A DNA stretch of 50,435 nucleotides, from NCBI GenBank assembly GCA_002782005.1, contig PFGT01000016.1, positions 1-50,435 of the forward strand, in the 5' to 3' direction. The DNA is from Hydrogenophilales bacterium CG12_big_fil_rev_8_21_14_0_65_61_21. GTDB lineage: Bacteria; Pseudomonadota; Gammaproteobacteria; Burkholderiales; Thiobacillaceae. Position 1 is the first letter of the stretch. Each line of letters begins with the position of its first letter. The notes under the pieces are model-generated. The model worked only from the letters and a program-made list of their open reading frames with translations, made no database searches and had not been told where the DNA came from. Positions 18,485 to 27,758 of the stretch are shown in pieces. A program made the translations under genes and the position numbers.

Positions 18485-21136
18485 ATGCGCATCGCCGGCC
18501 TGGGCGCCGCCGAGGCGCTCGCCAGCCTGAATTCATCCGCCAGTGGGCTCGATGCCGCCGAGGCCGAGCGCCGGTTGGCGGAATTCGGCCCCAACCGTCT
18601 GGAAGAAGCCGCACGGGAACATGGGTTGCTCCGCTTCGCCCGCCAGTTCAGCCACTTCTTCGCCATCGTCCTCTGGCTCGCCGCCGGGCTTGCATTGTTC
18701 GCCGAACATTACGATCCCGGTCAGGGCATGGCGCGCCTGGCCGTGGCCATCGTCGCTGTCATCCTGGTCAACGGCGTGTTCTCGTCCTGGCAGGAATACC
18801 GGGCCGAACGGGCGGTGGCCGCCCTGCGCCGACTGTTGCCGCGCAAGGTCAACGTGCTGCGTGGCGGCGCGACGATCGAACTTGGCGCCGAGCGGCTGGT
18901 GCCGGGCGATCTGCTGCTGCTGGAGGAAGGCGACGGCATACCGGCCGACTGCCGGGTGATCGATGCCTTCGGCTTGCGCGTCAATACCGCTACGGTGACC
19001 GGCGAGTCCCGGCCCAAGGCGCGCAACGCCGAGCCGAGTCTCGAAACATCGCCGCTGGAGGCCCGCAACCTGCTACTGGCCGGCGCCTCGTTGGTGTCCG
19101 GGCAGGCGCGTGCGGTGGTGTACGCCACCGGTATGCGTACCGAGTTCGGCCGCATCGCTCACCTCACCCAGACTGCGGGCGATATCGACAGCCCTTTGCA
19201 ACGCGAGATTGCCCGCCTGTCCCGCCTGGTGGCGGCACTGGCCGCCGGCCTGGGCATCGTCTTTTTCCTGATCGGCCAGATGCTTGGTCTGCCGTTCTGG
19301 GAGAACATGCTGTTCGCCATCGGCATCATCGTCGCCAACGTGCCGGAGGGGCTCTTGCCCACCGTGACCCTGGCGCTTGCCCTGGCTACCCAGCGCATGG
19401 CCCGGCGCAACGTGCTGGTGCGCCACCTGCCGGCGGTAGAGGCGCTCGGCTCGACCACGGTGATTTGCAGCGACAAGACCGGCACCCTGACCCAGAACCG
19501 CATGGCGGCGCGCCGGCTTTGGCTGGACGGCCGTGCCGTTGCGCCGGACGAGATCGCGGCCTACGCGGACAGCCACCGCGAACTCTGGCTCGGCGCCGGC
19601 CTATGCCACAACCTCAGACAGATCGACGGTGACTGGCAGGGCGACCCGATGGAGATCGCACTGGCCGAGCTCGGCCGCCGCCAGGCCGACCCGGCCGGCT
19701 GCCAGCGTCTGGACGAGATCGCCTTCGACACAGACCGCAAGCGCATGTCGGTCGTCTGCGCTACCCCGGCCGGCCGACGACTCTATTGCAAGGGCGCCCT
19801 GGAGACCGTGCTCGATACCTGCGACCGTATCCAGTTCGGCAACACCGTGGCGCCGCTCGATGCAGCGCTGCGGCAGCGTTTGCTGGCGGCTCAGGACGCG
19901 ATGGCCGACGCCGGCCTCAGGGTGTTGGCCTTTGCCTGGCGGGCGCTCGACAGCGATTTGCCGGACCTCGAAACGGGCCTGACCCTGAGCGGCCTGATCG
20001 GCCTGGAAGACCCGCCCCGGCCCGAGGTGGCGGAGGCCGTCGGCCGCTGCGCCACGGCTGGCATCCGGGTCATCATGGTCACCGGCGACCATCCCCGCAC
20101 CGCGCTGGCCATTGCCCGCGAGATTGGCTTGGTGCGCGGTGAGCAGCCGCGTGTGATGACCGGCGAGGAACTGACCCACCTGTCGCCGACGCAACTGCAA
20201 CTGGCCCTGGATGCCCCGGAGATACTCTTTGCCCGGGTCGCCGCCGAGCAGAAGATGCGCATCGTCGAGGCACTGCGCAAGAAGGGCGAGGTGGTCGCGG
20301 TCACCGGCGACGGCGTCAACGACGCACCGGCCCTGAAGACCGCCGACATCGGCATCGCCATGGGCCAGGCCGGTACCGACGTGGCCCGCGAGGCGGCCGA
20401 CTTGATCCTGCTCGACGACAATTTCGCCAGCCTGGTCGCCGGCATCGAGGAAGGCCGGGCGGTGTTCGACAACATCCGCAAGTTCCTCACCTACATACTC
20501 ACCTCCAACATCCCGGAGATCGTGCCTTACCTGGCCTTCGTGCTGTTCCGCATCCCGCTGCCCCTGACCGTGATCCAGATACTGGCGGTCGATCTCGGCA
20601 CCGACATGCTGCCCGCCCTGGCGCTGGGCGCCGAGCGGTCCGATCCGGCGGTGATGCGGCGGCCGCCGCGCGCCCGCAGCGAGCGGCTGCTGACCTGGGG
20701 GCTGGTGGCGCGCGCCTATCTGTTCCTCGGTGTGTTGGAAGCGGCGGCGGCCATGGCGGCCTTCTTCCTGGTCCTGGACGCGGCCGGCTGGCATTACGGG
20801 CAAATGCTGGCCAAGACCGACCCGCTTTATCTGCAAGCGACGACGGCTTGCCTGGTCGCCATCGTCGCCGCCCAGGTCGCCAATGTTTTCCTGTGCCGGC
20901 ACCCGACCCGCTCTATCGTGGACTCCGGAGTACGCGGCAATCTGTTGCTCGCACCGGCGCTGGCAGTCGAACTGGCGGTTACCCTGGCTATCGTCTACAC
21001 CCCGCCCGGCCACTGGCTGTTTGGCACAGCGTCGGTCGGGTTTGGGGTCTGGCTGGCGGCCGGGCTGTTCACCCTGGCCATGCTGGGGCTAGAGGAGGCG
21101 CGCAAGGCCTGGCTGCGGCGGCGCCTATCCTTGTGA
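18485..21136 (+). CDS. P2-type cation-transporting ATPase
   Basis: This 883-residue P-type ATPase has an N-terminal cation-ATPase domain and an actuator region with TVTGESRP. The M4 segment is NVPEGLLPTVTLALALA, the phosphorylation site is CSDKTGTLTQN (D330), and the hinge is VTGDGVNDAPALK. Several C-terminal membrane helices close the protein. VPEGLL in M4 resembles Na+/K+- and Ca2+-type pumps rather than heavy-metal P1B pumps, and no CPC or HMA domain is present. The ion cannot be assigned. The ATG follows a GAGGGG site. The gene stands alone and diverges from the toxin-antitoxin operon. Confidence 0.92.
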   Translation: MRIAGLGAAEALASLNSSASGLDAAEAERRLAEFGPNRLEEAAREHGLLRFARQFSHFFAIVLWLAAGLALFAEHYDPGQGMARLAVAIVAVILVNGVFSSWQEYRAERAVAALRRLLPRKVNVLRGGATIELGAERLVPGDLLLLEEGDGIPADCRVIDAFGLRVNTATVTGESRPKARNAEPSLETSPLEARNLLLAGASLVSGQARAVVYATGMRTEFGRIAHLTQTAGDIDSPLQREIARLSRLVAALAAGLGIVFFLIGQMLGLPFWENMLFAIGIIVANVPEGLLPTVTLALALATQRMARRNVLVRHLPAVEALGSTTVICSDKTGTLTQNRMAARRLWLDGRAVAPDEIAAYADSHRELWLGAGLCHNLRQIDGDWQGDPMEIALAELGRRQADPAGCQRLDEIAFDTDRKRMSVVCATPAGRRLYCKGALETVLDTCDRIQFGNTVAPLDAALRQRLLAAQDAMADAGLRVLAFAWRALDSDLPDLETGLTLSGLIGLEDPPRPEVAEAVGRCATAGIRVIMVTGDHPRTALAIAREIGLVRGEQPRVMTGEELTHLSPTQLQLALDAPEILFARVAAEQKMRIVEALRKKGEVVAVTGDGVNDAPALKTADIGIAMGQAGTDVAREAADLILLDDNFASLVAGIEEGRAVFDNIRKFLTYILTSNIPEIVPYLAFVLFRIPLPLTVIQILAVDLGTDMLPALALGAERSDPAVMRRPPRARSERLLTWGLVARAYLFLGVLEAAAAMAAFFLVLDAAGWHYGQMLAKTDPLYLQATTACLVAIVAAQVANVFLCRHPTRSIVDSGVRGNLLLAPALAVELAVTLAIVYTPPGHWLFGTASVGFGVWLAAGLFTLAMLGLEEARKAWLRRRLSL

Positions 21137-21169
21137 GGCCAACAAATACCAGCCTATGGAGCGTGCGCT

Positions 21170-21187
21170 GTCGGGATGAATCCTGAC
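21170..21187. repeat. REP-like palindrome GTCGGGAT/ATCCTGAC at the priA stop
   Basis: This imperfect 8-bp stem with a two-base loop is followed by CTACC, which supplies the complement of the priA TAG stop. It lies between the convergent ATPase and priA genes. The same unit (GTCGGGAT..ATCCCgAC + CTAC) recurs at 37171-37240, 37531-37591 and 38225-38288. Confidence 0.7.
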
Positions 21188-23377
21188 CTACCAATCCAGC
21201 GGATCGACATCCAGCGACCAGCGTAGGCCGCCGTTTTTCTGTTCCCGCAGGGCGGCGACCCAGGGTGTCAGGAAGGCTTGCAAGCGGCTTCGGGAGACCG
21301 ACTGGATCAGTAGTTGCGCCCGCTCGCGGTTGGCGATGCGTGGCATCAGGGCCGGCACCGGATCATATAGCAGCACCCCTTCGGGTCTTTCCCGGCCCAG
21401 TTCATGGGCCGTTTCCAGAAAGGCCATGGCCTCGGCCATTGACCTGGCGTCGGCGCGTAACAGCGCTTGGTGACTGTATGGCGGAAACTCGGCTAATTTG
21501 CGCTCGCGCAAGGTCCGTTCGGCGAAGGTGGGATAGTCATGGGCCGCCAGGGCCGCGTAGAGCGGGTGATGCGGGTACTCGGTCTGGATCAGTACGCGGC
21601 CGGCGCGTTCGGCGCGCCCGGCCCGGCCGCCAACCTGCATGAGCTGGGCGAACAGTCGTTCGGAGGCACGGAAGTCGGCGGACATCAGGGCCTGATCGGC
21701 GCCGATCACCCCGACCAGGGTGAGCATTGGGAAGTCATGGCCTTTGGCGACGATCTGGGTGCCGACCAATATGTCCACCTCATGGCCGGCGATGGCCTCG
21801 CGCATGGCGGCGAAGGCGCCGCGCCGGGCCGTGGTGTCGCGGTCGACACGCAGTATGCGGGCGGCGGGGAACAGGTCGGCCAGGGTGTCCTCGACCTTTT
21901 GCGTGCCCTGCCCGGCTGGCCGCAGGTCCAGACTGCCGCAAGCCGGGCAGGCCTCGGGCGGTCGGCTGGCCAGGCCGCAGTGATGGCAGCGCAATTGGTA
22001 ACCACCGCGATGGCGGTGGATGACCTGATGGGCGGCGCAGCGTGGGCACTCGCTGACCTGACCGCAGGCGCGGCAATAGAGCACCGGGGCGTAACCTCGG
22101 CGGTTTATGAATACCAGGCTCTGTTCACCGCGCTCCAGGTTTTCCAGCAGGGCCTTGCGCAGTGCATCGGACAGCCCCAGCGCCGCCTTGTCGGTGCGCG
22201 TGTCGATCAGTCGAACCTCTGGCAGGCTGGCCTGGGCATGGGCGCGCTCGGTCAGACTCAGCAGCCGATAACGATGGCGCTTGGCATTGGCCCAGGTCTC
22301 CAGGGCCGGGGTGGCGGAACCCAGGACGACCGTGATGTTCGACTGCCTGGCGCGCCAGACCGCGACATCGCGGGCGTGGTAGCGGAGGCCTTCCATCTGC
22401 TTGTAGGAGGCATCGTGCTCCTCATCGACGACGATGAGGCCCAGCCGGGGCAGCGGCGTGAACACCGCTAGACGGGTGCCCAGAACGATGTCGGCCCGGC
22501 CATCGAGGCAATCCAGCCAGCCTGCCAGCCGGTCGCCATCCGATAGGCCGCTGTGCAGGCTGACCAATTTGCGATCCGGGAAACGGCGTTTGAACCGCTC
22601 CACCATTTGCGGCGTCAGGTGAATCTCCGGGGCCAGCACCAAGGCCTGTTTGCCGGCAGCCAGGGTGCGTTCGATCAGGCGCAGGTAAACCTCGGTCTTG
22701 CCGCTGCCGGTAACGCCATGCAGTAGCCAGGCGGTGAAGCCGTCAGCCGCGCCAAGCAGGGTTGCGAGCACGTTTTGCTGGGCCTCGGTTAGTGTCGGCG
22801 CGGGTTCAGTCACCAAACGAGACGCCGAACCATGGTCGGCCATGACCAGCCCCTTATTCAACCAGTCGCGCAATGGCGCACGCAGGCCAGTCAAATGTTC
22901 GGCGGCGACCGGGCCGCCGGCCAGCAGTTCGGCCAACCGGCGCTGGGCCGTGGCCCGGACCGGAATGGCGGCGCAATAGGCCTGGCCAGCCGGGGTCAGG
23001 GCATAGGCCGTTGGGGCCTGGGGGCGAAATTTTGCCCGCTTCAGGGCCGGCGGCAGCAACGCCAGCAACGCCGGACCGAGCGGGTACTGGTAATAGTCTG
23101 CGGCGAACCGGGCCAGTTGCATGACCTCCCGCGGTAGCGCGGCCAACTGCCGGTCGATCTCGATGACCGCCCGTAACTGTTCGTCGGGTACCGTGGACGA
23201 GTCCACCAGCCCAACGATAACACCCACCAGTTCGCGCTTGCCGAATGGCACCCGGACCCGGCGGCCGACGTCCGAGGTCAGGGCATCGGCCACCAGATAG
23301 TCGAACAGGCGATCCAGCGGGGTATCGAGTGCGACCTGAACGACCGTGCGCAAAGTTGATTTCAAGTTATGGGCCAA
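21188..23377 (-). CDS. priA: Primosomal replication restart helicase PriA
   Basis: This 729-residue 3'-5' helicase reloads the replisome at stalled forks. The N-terminal DNA-binding domain starts VVQVALDTPLDRLFDYLV. The helicase core has LHGVTGSGKTEVYLR (Walker A) and DEEHD. Eight cysteines in a CRACG...CPRC...CHHC...CPACG pattern bind the two zinc ions. Translation starts at a TTG directly after an in-frame stop, so no earlier start exists; a later TTG is possible. The upstream region is AT-rich and carries DnaA-box-like sites. Confidence 0.95.
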   Translation of the reverse strand: MAHNLKSTLRTVVQVALDTPLDRLFDYLVADALTSDVGRRVRVPFGKRELVGVIVGLVDSSTVPDEQLRAVIEIDRQLAALPREVMQLARFAADYYQYPLGPALLALLPPALKRAKFRPQAPTAYALTPAGQAYCAAIPVRATAQRRLAELLAGGPVAAEHLTGLRAPLRDWLNKGLVMADHGSASRLVTEPAPTLTEAQQNVLATLLGAADGFTAWLLHGVTGSGKTEVYLRLIERTLAAGKQALVLAPEIHLTPQMVERFKRRFPDRKLVSLHSGLSDGDRLAGWLDCLDGRADIVLGTRLAVFTPLPRLGLIVVDEEHDASYKQMEGLRYHARDVAVWRARQSNITVVLGSATPALETWANAKRHRYRLLSLTERAHAQASLPEVRLIDTRTDKAALGLSDALRKALLENLERGEQSLVFINRRGYAPVLYCRACGQVSECPRCAAHQVIHRHRGGYQLRCHHCGLASRPPEACPACGSLDLRPAGQGTQKVEDTLADLFPAARILRVDRDTTARRGAFAAMREAIAGHEVDILVGTQIVAKGHDFPMLTLVGVIGADQALMSADFRASERLFAQLMQVGGRAGRAERAGRVLIQTEYPHHPLYAALAAHDYPTFAERTLRERKLAEFPPYSHQALLRADARSMAEAMAFLETAHELGRERPEGVLLYDPVPALMPRIANRERAQLLIQSVSRSRLQAFLTPWVAALREQKNGGLRWSLDVDPLDW

Positions 23378-23566
23378 ACTTAAAGTAAATTATCGTTAAC
23401 GAATGGAACTGCCTACGACTAATAGGGGTTTTAAAGTTCTCCACCAAATCTGTGGATAACTTTGTGGGTAAGCTGTCTTAAAACCGTAAAAAAGCCTTGC
23501 GGCTAGGCCACTCCGATGGCCAAGCACAAAAATTAGGCAACTAAAAATACTTTTACAATCAGTAAC
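23378..23566. promoter_or_regulatory. AT-rich priA upstream region with DnaA-box-like sites
   Basis: This stretch is visibly AT-rich against GC-rich surroundings. A perfect DnaA box (TTATCCACA on the minus strand) is at 23451-23459, and a one-mismatch box, TTACCCACA, is at 23463-23471. A further perfect-consensus site, TTATACACA, lies inside the 3' end of dacB at 23630-23638, in the same orientation. A GATAAT -10-like box for priA is at 23389-23394. DnaA binding is inferred from the motif only. Confidence 0.5.
23487..23504 (-). terminator. Candidate intrinsic terminator of dacB
   Basis: On the minus strand a short AGCC-GCAA-GGCT hairpin with a GNRA-type tetraloop is followed by six T residues. 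A second inverted pair, GGCCA/TGGCC, lies just upstream. It falls about 65 bases after the dacB stop and before the priA promoter region. Confidence 0.55.
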
Positions 23567-25108
23567 TTAAAAATACCGCGAGTTATTTTCAGAATTCGCC
23601 TTGACAAGCCGGAAAGGCCCGCCAGGCCGTGTGTATAAGTCAACGCTGAATTTGCCGGAAGAATTGACTTTCCGTTTCGATCGGTGCAAGCGGTGCTTGC
23701 CGTCCATCGCCCAATGCAGGACTGCGGCCTGGATTGTTTCCGCCTGGCGCGCCGACATAGCGCGCAGGAATAGAACCACTGCCTTACGCTGACCATCGGC
23801 ATCGAGCACATAGCCCGCCAGATTGTGAATGCCATCCAGACTGCCACTCTTTAGCCAGGCCCGGCCAGCCAGCGGGGTGTCCTTGAGACGATGCCGCTGG
23901 GTGCCTTCCAGACCAAGCGCCGGCAGGGAGGCGGCGAATTCATAATAAAGCGGCAGTTTGCTTGCCCGGATCAGTAGACGCGCCATCGAGGCCGCCGAGA
24001 TGCGTTCGGCACGGGACAGGCCCGAGCCGTTCTCGATGACCAGCTCGGGTATGGCGAGGTCCTGCTCGATCAGCCATTCCCGAATGGCGCGTTGGCCCTT
24101 GTCCCAAGTGGCAGGCGCGCCGAAGCGGGCGGCGCCAAGGTCAAGCAGCAGCATCTTGGCCATGACGTTATTGCTGAATTTATTGGCGCCGCGCACGATC
24201 TCGGTGAGCGGCGGCGAATTGAAATCCAGCAGCGACGTCGCACTCGCCGGGGTCTCGTTTAGCCGTATCTGGCCGGTCAGGACGCCGCCCAGTCTGGCCC
24301 ACTCGGCCCTGAACACGGCGGCGGCGGTCGCCGCCGGGGGCATCAGGTTGAGCCACAGCACGCGGTCGCCGCAAGCCGTCGGGTAGCGTCCGGAAAGCAT
24401 CAACCGATCGCCTTCGCGGCTCGCCGTCAGGCCATGCCGCCAGCCGGCACAGGCCGTTTCGTTATCTGGATCGAGTCTGTTTTCTACCGGCAGATCGGGC
24501 GGTTCCAGATGCGCACTGAGGCCGTCCTGCACAGGCGCCAGGCGCAACGGCAAGACGTTGTAATTGACCAGCAGGGCGGCCGGCGCGGCGTTGTAAGGCT
24601 TAAGCGGTTCACCGTCGAAGGCGGTGGGGTCCTCAGCGGCGATGGCAAAGAAGCTGTTGTCGAAAATGACATCGCCATCGATCTTGCCAATGCCGCGCGC
24701 CCGTATCTCCCGCAACAGGGTGTGGAAATGCTCCAGGGTCAGCGCCGGGTCGCCGCCGCCCCGAATGACCAGATTGCCGGCCAGAACACCATCGGCGATG
24801 GCGCCATCGATCAGTATCTGGGTTTTGAAGGTATACGCCGGGCCAAGGGTATCCAGTGCCGCCAGGGTGGTGACCGCCTTCATGACTGAGGCGGGGTTGA
24901 ATGCTACGTCGGCGTTGAAGCGAGTCATCGCCTTAGTGTGATCCAGCGCTTGTACGACCAGTCCTATGTGGTCGCGCGGTATTTGTGCCTGTCTGAGAGC
25001 TACCCTGATTATGTTCGGCAGCGGGTCTGCTTGCGCCGGCCATGTCGTAAACAGGATGAAGGCGAGTGGGGCAGTCAAGAATAATTTCGGCATAGCGGTA
25101 CGGGACAT
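23567..25108 (-). CDS. dacB: D-alanyl-D-alanine carboxypeptidase/endopeptidase DacB (PBP4 family)
   Basis: This 513-residue exported enzyme trims or cleaves peptidoglycan cross-links in the periplasm. A signal peptide ends TTWPAQA. Catalytic motifs are SVMK (S74, K77) within NPASVMKAVTTLAAL, the SGLS motif (ENGSGLSRAERIS) and KSGSLDGI as the third motif. The RGGGDPALT block is typical of PBP4. The tail after about residue 475 (HRLHRSKRKVNSSGKFSVDL...) is basic and appears to extend past the family's usual end into AT-rich DNA. Methionines at residues 1 and 6 both could start. Confidence 0.93.
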   Translation of the reverse strand: MSRTAMPKLFLTAPLAFILFTTWPAQADPLPNIIRVALRQAQIPRDHIGLVVQALDHTKAMTRFNADVAFNPASVMKAVTTLAALDTLGPAYTFKTQILIDGAIADGVLAGNLVIRGGGDPALTLEHFHTLLREIRARGIGKIDGDVIFDNSFFAIAAEDPTAFDGEPLKPYNAAPAALLVNYNVLPLRLAPVQDGLSAHLEPPDLPVENRLDPDNETACAGWRHGLTASREGDRLMLSGRYPTACGDRVLWLNLMPPAATAAAVFRAEWARLGGVLTGQIRLNETPASATSLLDFNSPPLTEIVRGANKFSNNVMAKMLLLDLGAARFGAPATWDKGQRAIREWLIEQDLAIPELVIENGSGLSRAERISAASMARLLIRASKLPLYYEFAASLPALGLEGTQRHRLKDTPLAGRAWLKSGSLDGIHNLAGYVLDADGQRKAVVLFLRAMSARQAETIQAAVLHWAMDGKHRLHRSKRKVNSSGKFSVDLYTRPGGPFRLVKANSENNSRYF

Positions 25109-25172
25109 GATTTCGCCAACACCCTACCCCATACCGATCCACCGGGACAACCCAATGCGCTAACATCCGGCT

Positions 25173-25607
25173 ATGAAAGGCACTGTCTTGACCCTTGAAA
25201 TAGGCGCTTCGCGCCTGCTGGCCTACATTCTGGTCACGATCCATCTAATGGCCGCCGGCGCGTTGTTATTGGCCGATATGCCCTGGTTGTACCGGGCGTC
25301 TTGGTTGATTGCCATCGCGGCCGGTCTGGGCTTTACCGTCCGCGCGCCGGGCACGCTAAAGTTGCGCTGCCGGCCAGACGGCGGTCTCGACGTTTGGGCC
25401 GCCGACGATTGGCTGGAGGTCCGGTTATTGCCGGATACCCTGGTGTGGTCCCGGTGCGCGGTGTTGCGCTACCAAAGGCCCGAACGACGCCGGGCCGAAA
25501 CCCGCGTCATCCTGCCGGATAGCCTGGCCGAGGATGATTTCCGGCGGCTCAGGGTATGGCTAAGATTTCAGGCGTCAGCGGCAGCGGGACGGAGCCATGC
25601 GGCTTGA
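25173..25607 (+). CDS. YgfX/CptA-like membrane protein
   Basis: This 144-residue protein has two adjacent membrane helices (about 12-34 and 39-56) followed by a soluble region of about 85 residues ending in LPDSLAEDDFRRLRVWLRF. The layout and the final strand-helix block resemble YgfX/CptA-type proteins, reported in E. coli as a toxin acting on cytoskeletal proteins. In betaproteobacteria the role is untested, and no SdhE/YgfY-like partner is adjacent here. It diverges from dacB over 64 bases. Confidence 0.6.
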   Translation: MKGTVLTLEIGASRLLAYILVTIHLMAAGALLLADMPWLYRASWLIAIAAGLGFTVRAPGTLKLRCRPDGGLDVWAADDWLEVRLLPDTLVWSRCAVLRYQRPERRRAETRVILPDSLAEDDFRRLRVWLRFQASAAAGRSHAA

Positions 25608-25637
25608 CCCGCGCGGCGGCGGCCATTTCTGGATCGC

Positions 25638-27623
25638 TTACTTTACCGCTTCCTTTAGCTGATCCAGGATTGCCGGATTCTCCAGCGTCGACACATCCTG
25701 GGTGATCTCGTCACCCTTGGCCAATGCCCGCAGCAGGCGGCGCATGATCTTGCCGGAACGGGTCTTGGGCAGGTTGTCGCCAAAGCGGATTTCGTCCGGC
25801 TTGGCGATCGGTCCGATCTCCTTGGCGACCCAGTCGCGCAGTTGCCTGACAATCTCCACCGCCTCGGCGCCGGTCGGCCGCTGGCGCTTGAGCACCACAT
25901 AGGCGACGATGGCCTCGCCCTTCACGTCGTGCGGCTTGCCGACTACGGCGGCCTCGGCAACCAGCGGATTGGCGACCAGCGCCGACTCGACTTCCATGGT
26001 TCCGAGCCGATGGCCGGACACATTTAGCACGTCGTCGATGCGGCCCATGATGGTGAAGTAGCCGGTCTCGGGGTCGCGCACCGAGCCGTCGCCGGCCAGG
26101 TACAGCTTGCCGCCCAGTTCTTCCGGGTAGTAATTCTTGCGATAACGTTCGGGGTCGCCCCAGATGGTGCGGATCATCGATGGCCAGGGTCTCTTGATGA
26201 CCAACAGGCCGCCCTTACCCCATTCCACGTCATGGCCGGTTTCGTCGACGACGCCGGCCATGATGCCGGGCAACGGCAGGGTGCAGGAGCCAGGTACGGT
26301 CGGGGTGGCGCCGGGCAGCGGGGTAATCATGTGGCCACCGGTCTCGGTCTGCCACCAGGTATCGACAATGGGGCAGCGGCCACCGCCGATCTGTTCGTGG
26401 TACCACATCCAGGCCTCGGGGTTGATCGGCTCGCCGACGGTGCCGAGCAGGCGCAGCGAGGATAGGTCATACTTGCTAGGGTGTTGTTCCGGATGGGCGC
26501 CGGCCAGTTTGATAAGCGCCCGGATCGCGGTCGGTGCGGTGTAGAAGACGCTGATCTTGTGTTCCTGGATCATGTGCCAGAAACGGCCGGCGTCCGGGTA
26601 GGTGGGCACGCCTTCGAACACGATCTCGGTGGCACCGCAGGCCAGCGGACCGTAGGCACCGTAGGTGTGGCCTGTGATCCAGCCGATGTCGGCGGTGCAC
26701 CAGAAGACATCGGTCGGCTTGATGTCGAAGGTCCACTTCATGGTGACCACGGCGTGTAGCAGGAAGCCACCGGTGGCGTGTTGCACGCCCTTGGGTTTGC
26801 CGGTCGAGCCAGAGGTGTAAAGCAGAAACAGCGGATGCTCGGCGCCGACCCATTCGGGTTCGCACTGCGCAGATTGGCCGGCGGTCACGTCGTCCCACCA
26901 CAGGTCGCGCCCGGCCGTCCAGTTGGTGGCCTCGCCGGTGCGCCGGTAAACGACGACGTTTCTGATGGTGTCGCAACCGCCCAGGGTCAGGGCCTCGTCG
27001 ACGGCCGGTTTGAGCGGGATGTCCTTGCCGCCGCGACGCTGGCCGTCGGCGGTGATGACCATGACCGCGCCGGCGTCCTCGATGCGGTCGCGCAGCGAGT
27101 GGGCGGAAAAGCCGCCAAACACCACCGAATGGATCGCGCCGATGCGGGCGCAGGCCTGCATGGCGACGATGCCTTCGATCGACATGGGCAGGTAGATGAC
27201 CACCCGGTCGCCGTTCTTGACGCCCAGTTTCTTCAGACCATTGGCGAGATGACCGACCCGCGCCAGCAACTCCTTGTAGGTGACCTTGGTCACCTGGCCG
27301 TCGTCGGCCTCGAAGATGATGGCGGTCTTGTCGCCGAGGCCGGCCTCGATGTTCTTGTCCAGACAGTTGTAGCTGACGTTCAGCTTGCCGTCAGCGAACC
27401 ACTTATAGAAGGGCGCGTCGCTCTCGTCCAAGACCTTGCTAAAGGGCTGTTTCCAGACCACATTTTCGCGTGCCAGATCGGCCCAAAAACCCTCATAATC
27501 GGCCTCGGCCCTGGCGCACAAGGCCTTATAGGCGGCCATGCCGGAGATCGCGGCCTGGGCCTTGAATGCCTCGGATGGCGGGAAAACGCGAGTTTCGTGC
27601 ATAACTGATTCGATTGTGGACAT
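25638..27623 (-). CDS. acs: Acetyl-CoA synthetase
   Basis: This 661-residue AMP-forming ligase activates acetate to acetyl-CoA. It has the adenylate-forming signature [14 protein letters not shown], the TWWQTETGG block, the D-hinge region [16 protein letters not shown] and, at the C-terminus, the acetylatable lysine motif [15 protein letters not shown]. The start at [15 protein letters not shown] was preferred because a GGAG site precedes it. The open frame runs ten codons further up, and a second ATG lies seven codons downstream. It diverges from glnE. Confidence 0.97.
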   Translation of the reverse strand: MSTIESVMHETRVFPPSEAFKAQAAISGMAAYKALCARAEADYEGFWADLARENVVWKQPFSKVLDESDAPFYKWFADGKLNVSYNCLDKNIEAGLGDKTAIIFEADDGQVTKVTYKELLARVGHLANGLKKLGVKNGDRVVIYLPMSIEGIVAMQACARIGAIHSVVFGGFSAHSLRDRIEDAGAVMVITADGQRRGGKDIPLKPAVDEALTLGGCDTIRNVVVYRRTGEATNWTAGRDLWWDDVTAGQSAQCEPEWVGAEHPLFLLYTSGSTGKPKGVQHATGGFLLHAVVTMKWTFDIKPTDVFWCTADIGWITGHTYGAYGPLACGATEIVFEGVPTYPDAGRFWHMIQEHKISVFYTAPTAIRALIKLAGAHPEQHPSKYDLSSLRLLGTVGEPINPEAWMWYHEQIGGGRCPIVDTWWQTETGGHMITPLPGATPTVPGSCTLPLPGIMAGVVDETGHDVEWGKGGLLVIKRPWPSMIRTIWGDPERYRKNYYPEELGGKLYLAGDGSVRDPETGYFTIMGRIDDVLNVSGHRLGTMEVESALVANPLVAEAAVVGKPHDVKGEAIVAYVVLKRQRPTGAEAVEIVRQLRDWVAKEIGPIAKPDEIRFGDNLPKTRSGKIMRRLLRALAKGDEITQDVSTLENPAILDQLKEAVK

Positions 27624-27758
27624 CGTGCAAAGTCTCCTAGACGGCAGTAGCAAAAACCCCGGTTGCCTCCCCCTCGGATGGCATCAAGCAACCGTTGAGA
27701 GGAAGAAATTAGGACAAAGTCGTATTATTTTCAAACTTCCTGACACCAACCTGACACC

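Noticed and set aside
19601-21013. 470-codon minus-strand open frame inside the P-type ATPase gene
   Set aside because: It is a shadow of the ATPase on the opposite strand, with Gln/His/Gly-rich low-complexity translation and no ribosome site.
25109-25172. Search for an additional small gene or RNA between dacB and the YgfX-like gene
   Set aside because: Only 64 bases of divergent promoter space; no hairpin or frame stands out.
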